64,000 bases of DNA from Bacillus sp. DTU_2020_1000418_1_SI_GHA_SEK_038 (lineage in GTDB: Bacteria > Bacillota > Bacilli > Bacillales > Cytobacillaceae): NCBI RefSeq assembly GCF_032341175.1, contig NZ_CP135435.1, forward strand, positions 3,844,001 to 3,908,000, written 5' to 3'. This document shows positions 16,790 to 30,988 of this stretch, piece after piece (position 1 is the stretch's first letter; every line of letters begins with the position of its first letter). The translations under genes and the position numbers were made by a program. Below the pieces are notes generated by a model. It saw only the letters and a program-made list of their open reading frames with translations. It was not told the origin of the DNA and searched no databases.

Positions 16790-17779
16790 TTGATTGCTAA
16801 GGAACGTTCCATCCCTATCAAAGTTCTTGCAAATGAGGCTTTATTGAGGAGGATATCTCCCCATTTGGAAATTTGGCAGGTTATTGAAAAAGATTTAGCC
16901 AAGAGAAAAGCAGGCCACCGTGGTGAAGTGGCTACAGATTACTACATTAATAAACTCCCCGACAAGGAATTTACCATTCTCAAAGGCCTTCGCATATGGA
17001 ACGGACAGGAATACTTCCAGATAGATACCTTAGTGCTTTCCCCCACATTTGCCCTCATCCTTGAAACAAAGAATATTAGCGGGACCCTCTTTTTCGATTC
17101 CAAATTCAAACAGCTTATCCGATATTTGAATGACAATGAAGATGGATTTTTGGATCCCATTACACAAGCTGAAAGGCAGAAGAGAGAATTTAGAAATTGG
17201 CTGCACCAGCGAAACATTTCCATTCCTATTGAATATTTAGTTGTAATTAGCAACCCGACTACCGTCATAAAAACAGATCCAAAAAATCATTAAGCCTTTA
17301 AAGTAGTGTTACATGCCCATCAATTATTGGATCGTATTGAAAAAATTCAAAAATCATTTACCGGAGAGAAATTAACAAAGCGAGAGATAGAAAGAATAAC
17401 CAAGCTTCTAGTTAATAGCCACACCCCTGAAAAAGTCAATGTACTGGAGAAATACAAAATTTCTGTATCCACCTTAATAACAGGTGTTCAATGCCCAAAT
17501 TGTAAGGCTTCTCCAATGAAACGTATATACGGAACATGGTTCTGTCCTGTATGTAAGCTCAAAGATAAGTCGGCCCACCATCAAGCTTTATTAGATTACT
17601 GCCTTTTAATAGATTCTTCGATTACAAATAAGCAATTTTGTAGATTTCTTCAATTATCTTCAACGGATGTCGCAAAAAGATTGCTAATTTCAATGAATTT
17701 ACCCTTTTCTGGTTCAAACAAAGGTCGAAAGTATCATCTAGTCTCCCTTTTGAATGGCGATTTCAACCTACTTCACTGA
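16790..17779 (+). pseudogene. NERD-domain nuclease-like protein, interrupted by an in-frame TAA
   Basis: A single reading frame (329 codons before the final stop) is broken by one TAA at 17291-17293. Before it lies the NERD domain (nuclease-related: GHRGEVATDYYINKLPD, QIDTLVLSPTFALILETKN); after it the same frame continues FKVVLHAHQLLDRIEKIQ, then a zinc-ribbon-like CPNCKA...CPVCK segment and a C-terminal helical region. The TTG at 16790 is preceded by AAAGGAG. Reading frame and codon quality persist on both sides, so the nonsense change is recent, or an error in the sequence, or the two halves are made separately. NERD proteins are thought to act on DNA or RNA; the role here is unknown. Confidence 0.8.
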
Positions 17780-17780
17780 C

Positions 17781-17920
17781 ATATCGGCGACTTCTTTAAT
17801 ATATCAGCGACTTCCACGATATATCGGCGACTTTCTCAATATATCAGCGACTTCCACGATATATCGGCGACTTTCTCAATATATCAGCGCCTACCTTGAT
17901 ATATCAGCGACTTGATTGTA
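17781..17920. repeat. Tandem array: seven 20-bp units
   Basis: Seven exact-length 20-bp units, alternating ATATCGGCGACTTTCTCAAT and ATATCAGCGACTTCCACGAT types, fill the space between the broken NERD gene and the enolase terminator. No coding potential is apparent. Confidence 0.9.
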
Positions 17921-17935
17921 ACTCCGCCTCTATAC

Positions 17936-17962
17936 AAAAAGGTGACTGCCTCAGCAGTCACC
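17936..17962 (-). terminator. Terminator of the glycolytic operon (after eno)
   Basis: A perfect 9-bp stem (GGTGACTGC/GCAGTCACC) with a TGAG loop and five T residues on the minus strand, next to the enolase stop. Confidence 0.9.
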
Positions 17963-17970
17963 CCATTATA

Positions 17971-19296
<1,326 letters not shown>

Positions 19297-19345
19297 TTAC
19301 AAAAACATCTATCTTTCACAGTCACTGTCACTTACGAAAAAAAAT

Positions 19346-22822
<3,477 letters not shown>

Positions 22823-23002
22823 CGAAATGGATCCTCCTGATTTCTTAATGAGCTGGTTTCTATTTTATAGGCAATTACGTCAAATCAGCATTGTCACAGA
22901 ATGCGTTTCATCAAAGTTGCAGCAGATTTTCAACAAGCCTACTATCTCACAGATAAAACATGTTATGTATCCAGCAAATGTTATTGCAAAAATTCCTTAT
23001 AA

Positions 23003-23038
23003 CAAAAAGAAGAGTGGTATTAATCCCAACTCCTCTTT
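23003..23038 (-). terminator. Possible terminator or attenuator after gapA
   Basis: On the minus strand an imperfect stem (GAGTTGG with CCACTC plus adjoining pairs) is followed by TTCTTTTT. It would separate gapA from pgk, or reduce readthrough between them. Confidence 0.5.
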
Positions 23039-23134
23039 TCCCTCTATCATTATAGTCGTTTACCGTTTTAAATTCCAATATGTTTGGGCCATTTTTAAGA
23101 ATAAAAATCAAGTGGAAGTTTCTGCTTTTTTTGT

Positions 23135-23275
23135 ACAGGTTTTCGGATTCCGGCCTATTCCAGTCCAAATAACTACATTTACTGGACAGGTTTTTGGTTT
23201 TCACGCTTTTCCTGTCCGAGTAACTTACTTTTTCGGACAGGTTTTCGGATTCCGCGCTATTCCTGTCCAAATATC

Positions 23276-23278
<3 letters not shown>
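23135..23278. repeat. Tandem array: three 51-bp hairpin units
   Basis: Three units beginning at 23135, 23186 and 23237 (period 51). Read on the minus strand, units 2 and 3 carry GGACAGG and CCTGTCC about 20 bases apart, so they can form hairpins; unit 1 has the same arms in degenerate form. The minus-strand frame through it gives repetitive polar sequence and is not a credible gene. It lies between gapA and pgk. Confidence 0.85.
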
Positions 23279-24316
<1,038 letters not shown>

Positions 24317-25339
24317 TTAATTCTTTATTAACTCATTTGCAGCTCCCTCATCTGTTATAAGAACAGTAGATGACGGCGCTTGTTTCAAATAGGATGATAT
24401 TGCTTTTGCCTTAGAAGCCCCGCCTGCCACAGCAAGAATATGGGGAATATTGATTAAGTCCTGAAGCTGAAGCCCAATGGTCTGTACCTTATGAACGACC
24501 TGGCCGTCTTCATTAAAGTAATACCCAAATGCCTCTCCTACAGCCTTTTCTTTAACTATTAAATCCATGTCATTTTCATTTGTTTTTCGGCGCTCTGCCA
24601 TTACCATAGCGTCCCCAATTCCATGTAAAACCATGCTGGCAGACTTAATTAATCCCAAGACTTCATTAATTTCAGGCTCTCTCATCATAGTGTTATACAT
24701 CTCTTGGCTGACCTGGTCAGGAACATAGAGAACTCTGTGGCTGGAATTCGTGCGGTCTGCCATTGCTGCACAAATCGTATTAGCTTGATTTTTTACATCC
24801 TCACCGATACCGCCTCTTGCCGGTACAAAAAGCAAATCAAACTCAGAGAAATCTGGCGTTAACCTATCAGCAACAGCCGCCATTGTCGAACCGCCGGTAA
24901 CCGCGATAGCATCATTTCGTTTAATGTTTGATTTCATATAAGCAGCCGCAGCTCTGCCAAGTTCGCTTTTTACCCATGGGGAGTGTTCGCTGTCACCTGG
25001 CACAATAATAATTTTTTGAATGCCCAGCTTTCTGTGAAGCTCCTCCTCCATTGCCTGAATACCTGTTATGTCTCTAATTACTTCTCGAAGCTGACTAAGA
25101 AGGTCTTTGCCATCAGAGGTTAAACTCATCCCTGAACTAGTGCTTACTATAAGACTCTGGCCTTTTAAAAATTCAACCTCACTTCTAAGCACTCTTTCTG
25201 TCAAGCTAAGGCTAACAGCTAAACTCCTTCTCCCTACTGGCTCCATTAAGCCGATATAATGCAGGATTTGATACCTTTTTTGCATAATGGTCAGTAAATC
25301 AGGTAATAATCTTTTTTGAATATCGATAATTGAGTTCAT
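24317..25339 (-). CDS. cggR: Central glycolytic genes regulator CggR
   Basis: A 340-residue SorC/DeoR-type repressor, exactly the B. subtilis length from the ATG at 25339 (site AAAAGGGGC). An N-terminal helix-turn-helix (EPVGRRSLAVSLSLTERVLR) precedes the sugar-phosphate isomerase-like effector domain (VPGDSEHSPWVKSELGRAAA, AVTGGSTMAAVADRL, HGIGDAMVMAERR). CggR represses its own operon, and fructose-1,6-bisphosphate relieves this. The gene begins the glycolytic operon and is preceded by a recognisable CggR operator. Confidence 0.96.
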   Translation of the reverse strand: MNSIIDIQKRLLPDLLTIMQKRYQILHYIGLMEPVGRRSLAVSLSLTERVLRSEVEFLKGQSLIVSTSSGMSLTSDGKDLLSQLREVIRDITGIQAMEEELHRKLGIQKIIIVPGDSEHSPWVKSELGRAAAAYMKSNIKRNDAIAVTGGSTMAAVADRLTPDFSEFDLLFVPARGGIGEDVKNQANTICAAMADRTNSSHRVLYVPDQVSQEMYNTMMREPEINEVLGLIKSASMVLHGIGDAMVMAERRKTNENDMDLIVKEKAVGEAFGYYFNEDGQVVHKVQTIGLQLQDLINIPHILAVAGGASKAKAISSYLKQAPSSTVLITDEGAANELIKN

Positions 25340-25363
25340 TTTTTTGCCCCTTTTACTTCTTGT

Positions 25364-25400
25364 GGACATTATACGTCCCTCATAGTCATATTGTGTCCCA
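25364..25400 (-). promoter_or_regulatory. CggR operator upstream of cggR-gapA
   Basis: On the minus strand two direct half-repeats are present: GGGAC-N6-TGAC and GGGAC-N6-TGTCC, four to five bases apart. This matches the known CggR operator layout (CGGGACN6TGTC repeated). A perfect TATAAT lies within the second repeat. It ends about 25 bases before the cggR start. Confidence 0.8.
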
Positions 25401-25407
25401 CTTAGGT

Positions 25408-25450
25408 AAAAAAAAATCACCCCTGCTCTAATTTTATTTTAGCAGGGGGA
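25408..25450 (-). terminator. Terminator after the glutaredoxin gene
   Basis: A CCCCTGCT/AGCAGGGG stem followed by nine T residues on the minus strand separates the sigL-glutaredoxin unit from the cggR promoter. Confidence 0.85.
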
Positions 25451-25475
25451 ATCGAATAGTTCAACTATTTAGGGC

Positions 25476-25721
25476 TTAATTTCCTTTGAGGGCCTCTTCT
25501 ATCGTCCATTTATCAATTTGCCCGTATTGAACCTCGGACCCATCAATTTCAACAACCGGGATCATCAATCCATATTTTTCGGTCAAATCATCACTTGTAT
25601 CAATGTCCTTTTCTTTATAAATGAAATTCCATTCTTCTTTTAATTCCATAATTATCGATTTTGCTTTATCACATAAAGGACAGCGATTTCGTGTATAAAG
25701 CACGAGAGTACGATTGTTCAT
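25476..25721 (-). CDS. Glutaredoxin-like small thiol protein
   Basis: An 81-residue thioredoxin-fold protein starting MNNRTLVLYTRNRCPLCDKAK, with the redox motif CPLC and the cis-proline region MIPVVEIDG. It belongs to the glutaredoxin-family (DUF836-like) proteins of Firmicutes. It may reduce disulfides or handle mixed disulfides with bacillithiol; the partner is unknown. It sits between sigL and cggR. Its promoter may be shared with sigL, since only 38 bases separate the genes. Confidence 0.85.
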   Translation of the reverse strand: MNNRTLVLYTRNRCPLCDKAKSIIMELKEEWNFIYKEKDIDTSDDLTEKYGLMIPVVEIDGSEVQYGQIDKWTIEEALKGN

Positions 25722-25759
25722 CCCAATTCTCCTTTTCCACTAAACATTCTGCATTCGTT

Positions 25760-27097
25760 TCAATCATATCGTTTTCGTTTTGAGGATGACGGGATTCCCA
25801 GCTGGTCCCGGTACTTCGCTATCGTTCTTCTAGATACAACCATGCCTTCCTGATCCTTCAACAGCTGAACTAATTCCTGATCAGACAGTGGCTTTTGTTT
25901 ATTTTCGCCATCAATCAGCTTGCTTATAATCGTTTTAACCTGTTTGGATGATGTATTTTCGTCAGAAGTTGTCTTAATCGTGCTTGAGAAAAAAGATCTT
26001 AATTCTAAGGTGCCAAAAGGTGTTTGGGCATACTTTTCCCTTACTGCCCGGCTTACCGTTGATTCATGTATGTCAAGCTCATCCGCAATCTCCTTCATGA
26101 TCATCGGCTTTAAATAGGCAGGGCCTTTAATGAAAAATTCCTGCTGCTTCTCGACAATTTTCAAGGAAACCTTTGTTAATGTCTCTTTTCTTTGCTCAAT
26201 GCTCCTCATAATCCAGAAATAATCCTGTTGATTATCCTGTAAAAATCGTTTTACCTGTTTATCTTTATTGGCTGAAAATCTCTTATAATAATCATTATTA
26301 AAGCTAATTTTCGGCAAGGCTTCATCAAAGACACTTACAGAAAAGGATTCCCCATCCCAATCAATTATCACATCCGGAACAATATAGGCAGACTTCTCAT
26401 GCTGAAAGGAAGCTGCTGGTCTAGGATTTAACGTTTGTATGAAGTCAAAGACCTCTTGAATCTCTGACATCTTCACCCCTAGTTCTTTGGAGATGTCTCT
26501 CCATTTTTTATCCGCAAAACTATCAAAATATTTCTCTATTATTTCCTCAGCCAAATCATTTCTCGGCTGTTTTCTTTTTAATTGCAATAGGATGCATTCC
26601 TGCAGATTTCGTGCACCGATCCCAGCCGGTTCTACTCCCTGCAATAAGTTAATGGCTTTATCAACCGCTTCATCGGAGATGCGAAAACGAGTCGCTACTT
26701 CACTCATCTCCACTCGCAAGTAACCGTTTTCATCTAGGCATTCAATAAGGTAGTCAAAAACCTTTTCCCCGTTTGCAATGGACTGAATAAGCTTAAAGTC
26801 CAGCTGAGATTTTATATGCTCATCTAAATAAGGTTCTATTTTTCCAATCTGTTCAATCCAATGTTGTTTATCTTTTTCTAACTTTTTCCTAGCTGGCTTT
26901 GTTCGGTCAAAGCGGGGGTCCATCGCTTGAACGTTCCCTGATTCAATTTGCAATAAAGGATTTTCCAATGCTTTATTCTCCAGAAATTCAGAAAGCTCCT
27001 GCGTATTATACTGCAACAAGGCAATCGCCTGAGTCAGTTCTTGCGTCATTGTTAACTTTAATGTTTGCTGCTGCCATAACCCAGCTTGTAACTTCAT
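25760..27097 (-). CDS. rpoN: RNA polymerase sigma-54 factor (SigL/RpoN)
   Basis: A 445-residue sigma-54. The N-terminal activator-interacting region I is glutamine-rich and leucine-rich (LWQQQTLKLTMTQELTQAIA), followed by the core-binding domain, a helix-turn-helix (IADELDIHESTVSRAVREKY) and the RpoN box near the C-terminus, here VSRRTIAKYRDQLG. The start at 27097 follows AAGGGGGG. Sigma-54 directs transcription that needs enhancer-binding ATPases, in Bacillus for arginine, levanase and acetoin genes. In B. subtilis sigL it lies in the same chromosomal neighbourhood. Confidence 0.96.
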   Translation of the reverse strand: MKLQAGLWQQQTLKLTMTQELTQAIALLQYNTQELSEFLENKALENPLLQIESGNVQAMDPRFDRTKPARKKLEKDKQHWIEQIGKIEPYLDEHIKSQLDFKLIQSIANGEKVFDYLIECLDENGYLRVEMSEVATRFRISDEAVDKAINLLQGVEPAGIGARNLQECILLQLKRKQPRNDLAEEIIEKYFDSFADKKWRDISKELGVKMSEIQEVFDFIQTLNPRPAASFQHEKSAYIVPDVIIDWDGESFSVSVFDEALPKISFNNDYYKRFSANKDKQVKRFLQDNQQDYFWIMRSIEQRKETLTKVSLKIVEKQQEFFIKGPAYLKPMIMKEIADELDIHESTVSRAVREKYAQTPFGTLELRSFFSSTIKTTSDENTSSKQVKTIISKLIDGENKQKPLSDQELVQLLKDQEGMVVSRRTIAKYRDQLGIPSSSKRKRYD

Positions 27098-27118
27098 ATC
27101 ACAACCCCCCCTTACCAT

Positions 27119-27649
27119 TCTACAATAAGGAGGACGAATGGTGAATGGGAATATACTGGCTAAAGAAGGGACTAGAACGTAAAAACACTAATCTTAATGA
27201 GTTAAACCATTGATGTGTCTTGAATTTTTAATATTTTCAGAACTCTATTATTTAGGATAATAATTTCTTTTTTTTAAAAAATACGCAAACCTCCATAAAA
27301 AATCCCCGTTCAACAGAAGCGCCTTCGGCAGGAAACGAATATGAAATTCATCATTCTTGCTTCATATTTTTCAGTACAAAAACGAGCCTTAATAATAAAT
27401 TTATTTTTGTACATATTAAAGTTATTCAGTATGCCCCCTAAACGTCTTTTTATATTCCATCAATGCTATTAGGTGGGTGTCCAAAGGGATTACAAAATTT
27501 TCCGAAATAGGTTTATTACATATTTTTCAAACTTCTTCTTTTGAACAACACGCACAATCCATCATTGGTTTTTTGTACATTATGACTGTTGAAGAGAAAT
27601 TAAGAAAAAGATATATTTAATGTTGTTATCATAAGGAGGAAATCGTAAT
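27119..27649. other. Intergenic region upstream of the lactate permease
   Basis: About 530 bases between divergent rpoN and lldP. It must hold both promoters. A short piece near 27315 (GAAGCGCCTTCGGCAGGAA) resembles the end of the interspersed element found at 30083, but the rest of the element is absent. I see no other gene or clear operator. Confidence 0.5.
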
Positions 27650-29263
27650 ATGGAACTACCTGTAAATATTTTGATGTGGCTAATGGCCGCAGTACCTATA
27701 ATAATTCTTATTTTACTAATGGTGAAGTTCAATTGGGGAGCTGCAGAAGCTGCACCTATCGGACTCTTAGCTGCATTTATCATATCCATCGTTTTTTATA
27801 AATCAGATCTACAACTATTAGGATTAGAAAGTGCAAAGGGCATATGGACTTCAGTAATGGTGATTGTCATTATTTTGCCAGCCATTCTAATTTATGAAGT
27901 AACAAGTGAAGCAAAAGCATTTGATTCTATTCGGGACGGATTAAAAAAGTTCACATCGAATGAACTTCTTCAAATCATGGCGATTGGTTGGGTATTCGCC
28001 AGCTTTTTACAAGGAATCACTGGCTTTGGCGTACCAATCGCAGTTTGTGCTCCATTATTAGTAGGACTCGGAGTAAGACCTCTATGGGCTGTCGTCATTG
28101 CTTTATTAGGACAAGCATGGGGCAATACGTTTGGAACATTAGCTGTCGCTTGGGATGCGTTAGTTTCACAAACAGGTATTGAAGGCTCAACTGTCATTGA
28201 GGCTGCTATCTGGGCTTCTATATTTATTTGGATTATCAATATCGCTACAGGTATCACTATCAGCTGGGTTTACGGACGCTGGGCAGCTGTTAAGAAGGGA
28301 CTACCGGCAGTAATCATTATTTCTCTAATCCAAGGTGGAGGACAAACGATCTTATCACCAATGAATCCTGCAATATCAGCATTCATTCCATCATTACTGT
28401 CACTCGTAGCTATATTATTTATCGGCAAACTAAAAATGTACAAGGAATCATGGAATATTCAAGATAGTAAACTAATGCTTCGTCAAGGAGGAGAAAATAA
28501 GGATGCCGAAATGAGCTCCAATAAATCTCTTTCGATGAATCAAGCATTTGTCCCATTTTATGTTTTAACCGGAATTACATTACTTGTTTTACTCATCCCA
28601 CCTTTAAAGGCATTTTTGAATCAGTGGCAATTCGGTCTAAGCTATCCTGAAACAATGACTGGATTCGGTATAGCAAATCATGCTTCTGATCTATATTCAC
28701 CTGTCATGCCTTTAACGAATTCTGGGTTATTCTTGCTTCTATCTGCCATTATTGGTTATGCCTACTTTAAAAGCAAAGGAAGAATTGAAAAAGGCGGAGG
28801 ATTACGGGCTATTAGAAGAACAATCGAAAAAACGATTCCTTCTACAATCGCCGTCATTGCACTAATTATTATGTCTAAAATCATGGGTGGAACTGGACAA
28901 ACAACCGAACTTGCAATGGGAACTGCCGGGGTTATGGGCCAGACTTATGTATTCCTAGCTCCAGCCATTGGCCTTCTCGGGTCATTTATGACGAGCAGTA
29001 ATATGTCCTCCAATATCTTATTTGGCGGATTCCAACAAGCAACTTCTTCACTATTGAAATTAAATGAAGCAGCGATATTAGGAGCTCATACTGCAGGTGG
29101 CGCAATTGGATCGGTTTTAGCACCAAGTAAAATCATTCTTGGGACAACAACAGCAGGAATCCTTGGTCAAGAAGGTATAGTCCTTAAAAAGATTTTGCCA
29201 ATTTCCATAGTTATTGCTCTTTTGATAGGTATCATACTTACAGTTTCTACACTGATTATTTAA
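27650..29263 (+). CDS. lldP: L-lactate permease (LctP/LldP family)
   Basis: A 537-residue membrane protein with about 12-14 hydrophobic helices. Family sequences include FASFLQGITGFGVPIAVCAP, LLGQAWGNTFGTLAVAWDAL, FMTSSNMSSNILFGGFQ and GGAIGSVLAPSKI. It takes up or exports lactate with protons. The gene lies downstream of the divergent sigL, comparable to B. subtilis lutP/yvfH placement next to sigL. The start follows ATAAGGAGG. A small two-helix gene follows seven bases after the stop plus its ribosome site. Confidence 0.93.
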   Translation: MELPVNILMWLMAAVPIIILILLMVKFNWGAAEAAPIGLLAAFIISIVFYKSDLQLLGLESAKGIWTSVMVIVIILPAILIYEVTSEAKAFDSIRDGLKKFTSNELLQIMAIGWVFASFLQGITGFGVPIAVCAPLLVGLGVRPLWAVVIALLGQAWGNTFGTLAVAWDALVSQTGIEGSTVIEAAIWASIFIWIINIATGITISWVYGRWAAVKKGLPAVIIISLIQGGGQTILSPMNPAISAFIPSLLSLVAILFIGKLKMYKESWNIQDSKLMLRQGGENKDAEMSSNKSLSMNQAFVPFYVLTGITLLVLLIPPLKAFLNQWQFGLSYPETMTGFGIANHASDLYSPVMPLTNSGLFLLLSAIIGYAYFKSKGRIEKGGGLRAIRRTIEKTIPSTIAVIALIIMSKIMGGTGQTTELAMGTAGVMGQTYVFLAPAIGLLGSFMTSSNMSSNILFGGFQQATSSLLKLNEAAILGAHTAGGAIGSVLAPSKIILGTTTAGILGQEGIVLKKILPISIVIALLIGIILTVSTLII

Positions 29264-29279
29264 GAGGAGGATGTTAAAA

Positions 29280-29537
29280 ATGAAGGAATTCTTTACATCT
29301 AAAATAGGACTTCAAACGATTGCTTTTCTTGTTACTCTTGTTTCCTTTCCTTTTCTCTATGTGGGAGGCACTCAAGGTAACGCTAGCCTTTTGAACGTTG
29401 GATTAGTATTAATGCTTGCAGGTATGTTGGCAGCACCAGCTATAACGTTTATCCACGGAAAGAAAGCGACTGAAAAAGCAACCAAAAAAGACGTTTACAG
29501 AGGAGTTACAAAGCTCAAAACGAGGGAAGAGCAGTAA
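29280..29537 (+). CDS. Small membrane protein downstream of lldP
   Basis: An 85-residue protein with two hydrophobic segments (about 8-28 and 36-58) and a basic tail (HGKKATEKATKKDVYRG). The ATG at 29280 was chosen because GAGGAGG lies nine bases upstream; the ATG at 29271 touches it. It is followed by a strong terminator, so lldP and this gene form a two-gene unit. It may assist the permease, but I do not recognise the family. Confidence 0.7.
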   Translation: MKEFFTSKIGLQTIAFLVTLVSFPFLYVGGTQGNASLLNVGLVLMLAGMLAAPAITFIHGKKATEKATKKDVYRGVTKLKTREEQ

Positions 29538-29599
29538 TAAGGGACCCTCTCAAACCATGTGTGTACGTTTCCAGTACCACGGTTAAATAACTTAGTATT

Positions 29600-29653
29600 A
29601 ACGCTCATATAATTGGTTAAGTTCTTTATACCCCAATTAGTGAGCGTTTTTTT
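29600..29653 (+). terminator. Terminator of the lldP unit
   Basis: Outer stem AACGCTCA/TGAGCGTT and inner stem AATTGG/CCAATT, followed by seven T residues on the plus strand. Confidence 0.85.
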
Positions 29654-29695
29654 AATTACATATGTGTTTCATGGTATTCGCAATTAAAAGCACCT

Positions 29696-29745
29696 AAAAA
29701 AAAAGTTCCTATGCTCGTAGAAAAATCTCTACAAACATAAGAACT
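29696..29745 (-). terminator. Terminator of the tRNA-Arg gene
   Basis: On the minus strand AGTTCTTATG pairs with CATAGGAACT around a secondary hairpin and is followed by nine T residues, just downstream of the tRNA 3' end. Confidence 0.8.
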
Positions 29746-29760
29746 CTTTGAGTTTCATGA

Positions 29761-29832
29761 CGCCCTCGGCAGGAATCGAACCCACATCTTAAGAACCGGA
29801 ATCTCACGTGCTATCCGTTGCACCACGAGGGC
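29761..29832 (-). tRNA. trnQ-Arg: tRNA-Arg, anticodon CCG
   Basis: The 72-nt minus-strand sequence folds as a tRNA: acceptor GCCCTCG/CGAGGGC, D arm GTGC/GCAC, anticodon arm TGAGA/TCTTA with the loop TTCCGGT (anticodon CCG, reading CGG), and T arm GTGGG/CCTGC with loop TTCGATT. The CCA end is not encoded. B. subtilis has a lone Arg tRNA at the same place beside clpP. Confidence 0.95.
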
Positions 29833-30042
29833 ATATCAAAAATAATAAGGTACGATGGGGCCTAATGAATTAATGCACCTTTTATTATGCTACAATTATA
29901 TATTATATGATATTTTTCGAAACTTTGCAAGCCTTCCTTTGTTTAAAAACTGTACCAGCGGGTATGATGGATATGAGAGAATTTTACAGCTAAAGCGAGC
30001 AAACGGTGTCGAAAGATTAGTTTCGGTAAAGGAAGCGAATTG

Positions 30043-30072
30043 TTTGACCTTTATTGACCATCAGTGTATCAT
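30043..30072 (+). promoter_or_regulatory. CtsR operator overlapping the clpP promoter
   Basis: TTTGACC-TTT-ATTGACC (30043-30059) is, on the other strand, GGTCAAT-AAA-GGTCAAA, the two-heptad CtsR operator. TTGACC (30044-30049) and TATCAT (30067-30072), 17 bases apart, fit a sigma-A promoter, so CtsR bound here would block it. The start codon of clpP is about 270 bases downstream. Confidence 0.85.
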
Positions 30073-30082
30073 AATATTACAT

Positions 30083-30263
30083 AGAAAAGCGGAAGCGCCT
30101 TCGGAACAATCAAAGGACAATTGTTCCTGCGATGAATATTCGCAGATGCTTTCCTTTGTGCTCACCCCCGACAAGCACAAGACGATTCTCACGGAAAGGT
30201 GTACTTTACCTTTCTGGGAGGATTGGCTTGTGACCTCGAGGGGGTAGGCGCTGGAGCTAGACA
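30083..30263 (+). repeat. Interspersed structured repeat, copy 1 (in the clpP leader)
   Basis: A 181-bp element starting AGAAAAGCGGAAGCGCCTTC and ending GGCGCTGGAGCTAGACA. The ends are partly complementary (GAAGCGCC with GGCGCTGGA), and internal pairs GACAAGC/GCTTGT and GGAAAGG/CCTTTC make a multi-branched fold. Two more copies are at 32236 and 52818. Here it lies between promoter and gene, so it is transcribed in the 5' leader of clpP. Confidence 0.85.
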
Positions 30264-30339
30264 TTTCTCTAACTTGAGAAAAGTTTTTCTGATTTATGGA
30301 CTTTGAATGTTTACCTTACCTTGAAGGAGGAATTTAAAG

Positions 30340-30945
30340 ATGAACTTAATCCCTACAGTTATTGAACAAACAAACAGGGGAGAGCGTGCGTATGATATTT
30401 ACTCCCGTCTTTTAAAAGACCGTATAATTATGCTTGGAAGCGCGATTGATGATCATGTGGCAAACTCTATTGTCGCTCAATTGCTATTCCTTGAAGCAGA
30501 AAACCCTGAGAAGGATATTACCTTGTACATTAACAGCCCAGGCGGAAGCATTACAGCGGGCATGGCGATTTATGACACGATGCAATATATTAAAGCTGAC
30601 GTATCAACAGTATGTATCGGAATGGCAGCTTCTATGGGTGCTTTCCTGCTTGCAGCAGGTGAAAAAGGCAAGCGCTACGTACTTCCAAATAGTGAAGTGA
30701 TGATTCATCAGCCACTTGGAGGCGCACAAGGGCAAGCGACTGAAATTGAAATTGCTGCAAAACGCATTTTATTCCTGCGTGACAAGCTTAACACGATTCT
30801 TTCTGAGCGCACAGGTCAGCCGCTTGAAGTGATTGCTCGTGACACAGACCGCGACAACTTCATGACTGCTGAAAGAGCTCTTGAATACGGTTTGGTCGAT
30901 AAAATTATTACTCGTTTAGATGAGAAAAAGGATAAGGATAAGTAA
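30340..30945 (+). CDS. clpP: ATP-dependent Clp protease proteolytic subunit ClpP
   Basis: A 201-residue serine peptidase. The triad is Ser in [11 protein letters not shown] (about 98), His in [10 protein letters not shown] (about 123) and Asp in [11 protein letters not shown] (about 172). ClpP forms a tetradecameric chamber and works with ClpX, ClpC or ClpE ATPases in protein quality control, competence and sporulation; it also degrades tmRNA-tagged proteins with ClpX. A strong GAAGGAGGAATT site precedes the ATG. The promoter carries a CtsR operator, so heat and stress induction are expected. Confidence 0.98.
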   Translation: MNLIPTVIEQTNRGERAYDIYSRLLKDRIIMLGSAIDDHVANSIVAQLLFLEAENPEKDITLYINSPGGSITAGMAIYDTMQYIKADVSTVCIGMAASMGAFLLAAGEKGKRYVLPNSEVMIHQPLGGAQGQATEIEIAAKRILFLRDKLNTILSERTGQPLEVIARDTDRDNFMTAERALEYGLVDKIITRLDEKKDKDK

Positions 30946-30953
30946 AACAAAAA

Positions 30954-30987
30954 ACAACTCGCAATTTTAATGGCGAGTTGTTTTTTT
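30954..30987. terminator. Bidirectional terminator between clpP and crh
   Basis: ACAACTCGC and GCGAGTTGT form a stem with a nine- to ten-base loop, followed by T runs on both strands. It ends the convergent clpP and crh transcripts. Confidence 0.9.
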
Positions 30988-30988
30988 A

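Noticed and set aside
17781..17920. CRISPR array
   Set aside because: The 20-bp units are contiguous without spacers and there are no cas genes; the 52-bp arrays also lack unique spacers.
22947..23270. 107-codon minus-strand frame between gapA and pgk with repetitive SDRKS-like sequence
   Set aside because: It is a translation of the 51-bp tandem array and has no Shine-Dalgarno site.
27310..27335. Fourth copy of the interspersed element
   Set aside because: Only about 19 bases resemble its end; the rest is missing and could be chance.
29855..30247. 130-codon plus-strand frame upstream of clpP
   Set aside because: It runs through the CtsR operator, promoter and repeat element; composition is not protein-like.
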